The translations under genes were made by a program, and so were the position numbers. The notes under the pieces were generated by a model. It worked only from the letters and a program-made list of their open reading frames with translations, was not told the DNA's origin and searched no databases. This document shows positions 60,292-64,000 of a stretch of 64,000 nucleotides of DNA, one piece after another (the stretch's first letter is position 1; each line of letters opens with the position of its first letter). Source of the stretch: Anaerolineae bacterium (lineage in GTDB: Bacteria; Chloroflexota; Anaerolineae; Aggregatilineales; Phototrophicaceae); assembly GCA_022821805.1 (NCBI GenBank), contig JAJECX010000044.1, positions 62,001 through 126,000 on the forward strand. The letters are read 5' to 3'.

Positions 60292-62424
60292 ATGACCAGC
60301 TCGTCATTCTTACCCAAACCCGATGACGCGGGCAGCGGTGTGGTCGCCGTCGCCAACACGCAATCGGCGCTGAGCAACATCCGGCGCGGTCCTGGCACAA
60401 ACTACCAGGACATCGGCGACCTTCGCGACAATGCCTTGGTAGTCTACTACCCGGATAGCAAGACGGTTAGCAACTGGGTTTGGGTCGAGAAGGGCGGTTT
60501 GAAGGGTTGGGTCTATGCCGGCTATATCCAATTCTTTCATGCGATTGGCGCCGAGCCATCGCCTCACAAGCCGACGCCCTATGATGGCAAAGTGGCGGTC
60601 TGGCATTGGAAAGGATCCGCCGTAGCGCAGAATACGATCAGCGAAGTGCTTGATGACATCAAGGCGAACGCGCCCAATGTCAGTCAGGTCTGGGTCAAGA
60701 TCACCAATGGCGCGCATTGGATGAGCGAGTATGACACAAGTGACATGGCGATCAGCGACGCCAGCAGCGTCGATGTCTGGGTGAGCGCCTGCCAGGCCGC
60801 GGGCTTGGAGTTCCACGCCTGGTGCGTGCCCAAGGGGCTGAATGTGCAGGCGGAGTCGGCAATCATTGTGGAAGCTTGCTCGCGACCCGGTGTGCAATCG
60901 CTGATCCTTGATATCGAGCCTTACGCTGATTATTGGCAAGGCGGACCTCAGGCGGTCCGTCCCTTCATGCTGGAGCTTCGCCGCGGATTGGGCACTCGCT
61001 TTCATATCGGCATGAGCGTCGATCCCCGCCGTCAGCACTATCACACTGTTTTCCCCGGTGAATGGAGCCCCTTCGTCGACAGCATCCACCCGCAGACTTA
61101 CTGGGAGATATTCCGGACGACGCCGGAGGAGGCGCTGTCGTCGGTGTGGACGGTCTGGGGCGGTTACGACAAACCGATCATTCCCGTCCTGCAAGCCGAT
61201 ACGCCGTCAACGGAGCAAACTGAAGCGCATACCCTGGCCACGCAAGCATTTGGCGCCAAAGGTCTAAGCTGGTGGCGCTACGGCGTAATCTCACAATGGT
61301 CCGGCGTGAACAAGGCGATTGAATTGACATCTTCGCCCGCCGATGATGAAGAAGAAGAGACCCTCCAGAACTTTGCCGAGGAGGTGGTTATTCTGCCGAC
61401 GAAATCAGGCTTTCGCAGCGGAACCTACACCGGCAAGCCCGAATTCAGCGCGCGGCAAAACACCTGGGGCTGGGATTATCTTTACGTTTCCACCGAAGAG
61501 CGAACGAGCAAAGTTTGGGCGGAGTGGCGCGAAGACCTGCCGCAGAGCGGTCTCTACGAAGTTTCGGTCTTTATCCCGAATCGCCACGCGACCACCGCCC
61601 GCGCCCGCTACAAAGTGCACGGCATCGTTGGCACAACAGCCGAGGTCGTACTGGACATCAACCAGCATCGTCGCCGCAACACCTGGGTAGCGCTCGGCAT
61701 CTTTGATCTTGACAAGAGCATGGAGAATGCCGGGCGCGTTTTTCTCAACGATGTGACCGGCGAATCCGACAAGGAGATCGCCTTCGACGCAGTGCGATTC
61801 CGCCGCATCGTGACGACGCCGGACGGCTACTCGCCTGCGCCCGATCCGGAAGCGGAACCGCGTCCGACTGTCATCAAGGGCGTCAACGTGGCCGACGGCT
61901 ACGACTCTCCAGTCGGTACCAGCGAACAGCGCCGCGCTGAGCGTCTTTGGCCGAAGGGCTGGCTGGATGTGACCCCATTTGGCAAGCTATATTTTATCGG
62001 CACACCGAGCGAAGCCTACCACACCGGCGCCGACCTGAATTTCGGCCGACCCTATGAAGACAAAGGCATGGCTTGTTATGCCTGCGCCAGCGGCGTGGTT
62101 ACCTTCGCCGCGCGGATGGGCGCCTGGGGCAACCTGGTAGTCATTCGACACGACCCCCTGTATCAGCCTTCAGGGCAGGTGATTTACAGCCGTTACGCCC
62201 ATGTGCAGAATATGCGGGTTGACGTTGGCGATCGGGTCGCGCGCGGGCAGCGAATCTGTGAAATCAGCGACGCCTTCGGGCGCTACGTGCCCCATCTGCA
62301 CTTCGACCTTAGCGCGACGACGCTCTTGGAAACCCGCCCGGGGAACTGGCCAAAGCTGAATTACAATTTGCTGGTGAAGAATTACATCGACCCGCGAGAT
62401 TGGATCAGCAGGCATCGCCCTTAG
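60292..62424 (+). CDS. Four-domain SH3b / glycoside-hydrolase-like / beta-sandwich / M23 peptidase protein
   Basis: A 710-residue modular protein. SH3b: ~17-82 (NIRRGPGTNYQDIGDLRDNA, GWVYAGYI). TIM-barrel hydrolase-like: ~97-345 (VAVWHWKGSAVAQN, LILDIEPYADYWQGG, SIHPQTYWEI; the Asp and Glu in DIEP are likely catalytic). A golvesin-like beta-sandwich: ~375-505 (YLYVSTEERTSKVWAEWRED). M23 peptidase: ~560-690, zinc ligands H577 and D581 (HTGAD) and H668/H670 (HLHF). All modules suit peptidoglycan or glycan binding and cleavage. No signal peptide is seen at ATG 60292, so export or a lytic role is unexplained. A phage endolysin is less likely because no phage genes are near. Confidence 0.82.
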   Translation: MTSSSFLPKPDDAGSGVVAVANTQSALSNIRRGPGTNYQDIGDLRDNALVVYYPDSKTVSNWVWVEKGGLKGWVYAGYIQFFHAIGAEPSPHKPTPYDGKVAVWHWKGSAVAQNTISEVLDDIKANAPNVSQVWVKITNGAHWMSEYDTSDMAISDASSVDVWVSACQAAGLEFHAWCVPKGLNVQAESAIIVEACSRPGVQSLILDIEPYADYWQGGPQAVRPFMLELRRGLGTRFHIGMSVDPRRQHYHTVFPGEWSPFVDSIHPQTYWEIFRTTPEEALSSVWTVWGGYDKPIIPVLQADTPSTEQTEAHTLATQAFGAKGLSWWRYGVISQWSGVNKAIELTSSPADDEEEETLQNFAEEVVILPTKSGFRSGTYTGKPEFSARQNTWGWDYLYVSTEERTSKVWAEWREDLPQSGLYEVSVFIPNRHATTARARYKVHGIVGTTAEVVLDINQHRRRNTWVALGIFDLDKSMENAGRVFLNDVTGESDKEIAFDAVRFRRIVTTPDGYSPAPDPEAEPRPTVIKGVNVADGYDSPVGTSEQRRAERLWPKGWLDVTPFGKLYFIGTPSEAYHTGADLNFGRPYEDKGMACYACASGVVTFAARMGAWGNLVVIRHDPLYQPSGQVIYSRYAHVQNMRVDVGDRVARGQRICEISDAFGRYVPHLHFDLSATTLLETRPGNWPKLNYNLLVKNYIDPRDWISRHRP

Positions 62425-62447
62425 CAGTGCGGCAGGCGTCGCAGCTG

Positions 62448-62744
62448 CTAGAACAACCCCCAATCGCTAGCGGCGCCCTCTTCCATCATGCTGGGGTCCC
62501 ACATTTCCATACCCATCTCGATGGTGGTCGGCACGCCAAGGAAGTCTTGCGCGGTGCGTCGTGTCTGCTCCAGAAGCTGCGGCGCGTAGGGGCAAAACGG
62601 CGTCGTCATAATCATATTGACATGGGCGCTGTCCTCGCCGATTTCCGCGCCGCGCACCAGACCCAGCTCGATGATGTTCATGCCGATTTCGGGATCAATG
62701 ACCGCCCGCAGCGCTTCATACAAGCCGGCTTGTTTCTCATCCAT
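62448..62744 (-). CDS. sufT: Metal-sulfur cluster assembly factor, SufT-like (MIP18/DUF59 family)
   Basis: A 98-residue protein with the DUF59 core AVIDPEIGMNIIELGLVRGA and TTPFCPYAPQLLEQTR. The Cys in TTPFCP is the conserved reactive cysteine of this family, which helps mature or deliver Fe-S clusters. The acidic C-terminus ends in WGLF. It is divergent from sufC and has its own near-consensus promoter (62859-62887). AAAGGA lies 7 nt before the ATG. In many genomes sufT is cotranscribed with the suf operon; here it is adjacent but opposite. Confidence 0.88.
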   Translation of the reverse strand: MDEKQAGLYEALRAVIDPEIGMNIIELGLVRGAEIGEDSAHVNMIMTTPFCPYAPQLLEQTRRTAQDFLGVPTTIEMGMEMWDPSMMEEGAASDWGLF

Positions 62745-62858
62745 GTCCCAATCCTTTGGAGTGCAATTCGTTTGACCTATCCTTCGCGCGGCTCAGCCTC
62801 GCGCGCCTGTTGATTCCATCGTCTTCCGTTGCCATGCGCGAATCAGGGCAATAGCTTA

Positions 62859-62887
62859 AGCATAGTACAGCGATCATCCTCTGTCAA
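62859..62887 (-). promoter_or_regulatory. Predicted sigma-70 promoter of sufT
   Basis: On the minus strand TTGACA (62882-62887), exactly 17 nt, then TATGCT (62859-62864). This gives a leader of about 105 nt before sufT. Confidence 0.75.
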
Positions 62888-63005
62888 TTTGCTTGCTCTC
62901 AGCGAATTCTGACGGGTTTCTATGCTTTCGATGCTATGCTTTTCTTGAGGAATACGGCATAATGCGTGATTCGGTCACGGAGAGTCTGATTGTCCGCCGC
63001 GCCTG

Positions 63006-63034
63006 TTGACACGCTTTTGGCGTACTGCTATACT
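63006..63034 (+). promoter_or_regulatory. Predicted sigma-70 promoter of the sufC operon
   Basis: A perfect TTGACA (63006-63011), exactly 17 nt, then TATACT (63029-63034). Start point near 63041. This is the best promoter match in the window. Confidence 0.88.
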
Positions 63035-63048
63035 GCGAATGAATTCGA

Positions 63049-63075
63049 GTCGGTTACAAAGTAAAATTAACCGAC
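63049..63075 (+). promoter_or_regulatory. Inverted repeat at the start of the suf transcript
   Basis: GTCGGTTA (63049-63056) and TAACCGAC (63068-63075) are a perfect 8-bp inverted repeat with an 11-nt spacer. It begins about 8 nt after the predicted start point. It could be a repressor operator for Fe-S or iron control, or an mRNA hairpin. Confidence 0.6.
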
Positions 63076-63107
63076 ATTAAATCGAGGTGAGAGGAGATTA
63101 GCCGCGA

Positions 63108-63899
63108 ATGGTCACAACACTGGAGATTCGAAATCTGCGCGCAAGTGTGGATGGCGACGATGATATGATTCTGCGCGGTGTCAACTTGACAGTGAAACAG
63201 GGCGAGATTCACGCGCTGATGGGACCGAACGCATCCGGAAAGAGCACGCTGGCGAATGTCCTTATGGGCAATCCCGCCTACGAAGTCCATGAAGGCGAAG
63301 TGCTGCTTGACGGCGAGAATGTGCTGGAGCTGGAACCGGATGAGCGCAGCCGCGCCGGCTTGTTCTTGGCATTTCAGTATCCAGTTGCGATACCCGGCGT
63401 CACACTCGGCAACTTTCTGCGCCACGCCATAAATGCCCGCATGAAGGCGGAAGACCCGGATAGCAAGGGCATTCCGATTCCAAGATTCGCCCGACTAATG
63501 CGGGAGAAAATGACGCAACTCCATATCGATCACTCGTTTGCCGGTCGTTATCTAAATGAAGGCTTCAGCGGTGGTGAGAAGAAACGAGCCGAAGTCCTGC
63601 AAATGGCGGTGCTGGAGCCGGAAATCGCCGTGCTGGACGAGACCGATTCGGGCTTGGATATCGACGCCCTGCGTATCGTCGCGGACGGCGTCAATGCTTT
63701 GAACGGTCCCGATATGGGCGCGCTCGTGATTACTCACTACCAGCGAATGCTGAATTACATCAAACCGGACTTTGTCCACGTGCTTTACGGCGGGCGGATT
63801 GTCGAAAGCGGCGGACCTGAGTTGGCGCATGAACTTGAGGATAAGGGCTACGAGTGGATTCGCGAACGGCACGAGGCGCTCGCGCAAGCTCAAGTTTGA
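63108..63899 (+). CDS. sufC: Fe-S cluster assembly ATPase SufC
   Basis: A 263-residue ABC-type ATPase of the SUF scaffold SufBCD, which builds Fe-S clusters. Walker A is GPNASGKST and the signature is LNEGFSGGEKKRAEVLQM, with the SufC-specific E-K-K-R. Walker B is IAVLDETDSGLDIDALRIV, with the SufC-typical ETDSGLD; LVITHYQRMLNYI is the H-loop. The AGGAG ribosome site is 11 nt upstream. It is first in its operon and is followed by the next suf gene after 23 nt. Confidence 0.97.
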   Translation: MVTTLEIRNLRASVDGDDDMILRGVNLTVKQGEIHALMGPNASGKSTLANVLMGNPAYEVHEGEVLLDGENVLELEPDERSRAGLFLAFQYPVAIPGVTLGNFLRHAINARMKAEDPDSKGIPIPRFARLMREKMTQLHIDHSFAGRYLNEGFSGGEKKRAEVLQMAVLEPEIAVLDETDSGLDIDALRIVADGVNALNGPDMGALVITHYQRMLNYIKPDFVHVLYGGRIVESGGPELAHELEDKGYEWIRERHEALAQAQV

Positions 63900-63922
63900 T
63901 GGGAGCGGACAAGGACAGGGGC

Positions 63923-64000
63923 ATGGCAAGCGAGGCAAATATTGACAACCAGGTTGCTATCGCGCTCGAAAAGCGTGTTACGACCATTGAAACCGAGCGT
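63923..64000 (+). CDS. Start of the next suf gene, probably sufB (cut by the window end)
   Basis: Only 26 codons are visible (MASEANIDNQVAIALEKRVT and six more), open to the edge. The position directly after sufC fits sufB or sufD; the fragment is too short to tell which. ACAGGGGC supplies a purine-rich ribosome site. Confidence 0.55.
   Translation, partial: MASEANIDNQVAIALEKRVTTIETER

Larger units (their letters stand above)
62745..63107. other. Divergent control region between sufT and sufC
   Basis: This 363-nt region contains two strong outward promoters (62859-62887 leftward, 63006-63034 rightward) and an inverted repeat just after the rightward start point. No gene is seen. Confidence 0.7.

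Noticed and set aside
60292..62424. Prophage endolysin cassette
   Set aside because: No holin, tail, portal or integrase genes are near, and the neighbours are housekeeping genes.

Overview
The window looks like part of a bacterial chromosome, most likely from a mesophilic or environmental member of the Chloroflexota. No 16S rRNA gene or other decisive marker is present, so this is an inference. Supporting points are a short, Gram-positive-style YidC (no large periplasmic domain) next to jag, an IleS2-type isoleucyl-tRNA synthetase, a small clade-like gene trio of unknown function beside rpmH, and an accessory set (phytanoyl-CoA dioxygenase, creatininase and OYE families) of the kind abundant in environmental Chloroflexota. 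Genes are densely packed, with many TGATG/ATGA overlaps and frequent GTG/TTG starts. Several promoters match the sigma-70 consensus. No tRNA, rRNA, CRISPR array, insertion sequence or prophage was seen.

Layout. 1-9.6 kb is an accessory catabolic region. It starts with a xanthine-dehydrogenase-like subunit cut by the window edge. Two gene sets then diverge from about 5.0 kb: leftward a dioxygenase, creatininase-family hydrolase, ketopantoate-reductase-like enzyme and SDR; rightward a second dioxygenase, a DapA-family aldolase and a large OYE-type oxidoreductase. A separate aldo/keto reductase gene follows. Copies of a short palindromic repeat sit between convergent genes here and beside a broken SRAP (YedK) gene at 9.7 kb. 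10-17.8 kb carries, on the minus strand, the principal sigma factor, a GNAT, a polytopic membrane/GAF/HTH protein, ftsK and an XseA variant ending in a transmembrane helix.

18.0-29.1 kb is one long plus-strand series, argC-argB-argD-argJ-carA-carB-hpt-cca, behind a long leader that ends in an intrinsic terminator. It covers the acetylated cycle to ornithine and carbamoyl phosphate synthesis. 29.1-31.0 kb is a minus-strand rsmD/UroD-family/TPR operon. 31.2-36.4 kb runs rightward with two GNATs, an AlaX editing protein, an unknown protein and three consecutive membrane-TPR proteins. ileS follows, with an unusual leader (short uORF plus three hairpins) and a clear terminator.

40.0-48.4 kb holds a large glutamate synthase gene flanked by two PucR-family regulators. 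48.7-51.2 kb is an uncharacterised three-gene operon with winged-helix domains at both ends of its largest product. 51.4-55.1 kb is the rpmH-rnpA-yidD-(PQQ lipoprotein)-yidC-jag cluster, with a beta-propeller lipoprotein inserted into the membrane-insertase operon. 55.2-62.4 kb has a PfkB kinase, a YtcJ-like amidohydrolase, a DM13 protein, Tpx peroxidase, an M29 aminopeptidase and a four-domain SH3/hydrolase/beta-sandwich/M23 protein. The right end is the Fe-S assembly locus: sufT leftward, sufC and the start of the next suf gene rightward, each from a near-consensus promoter.
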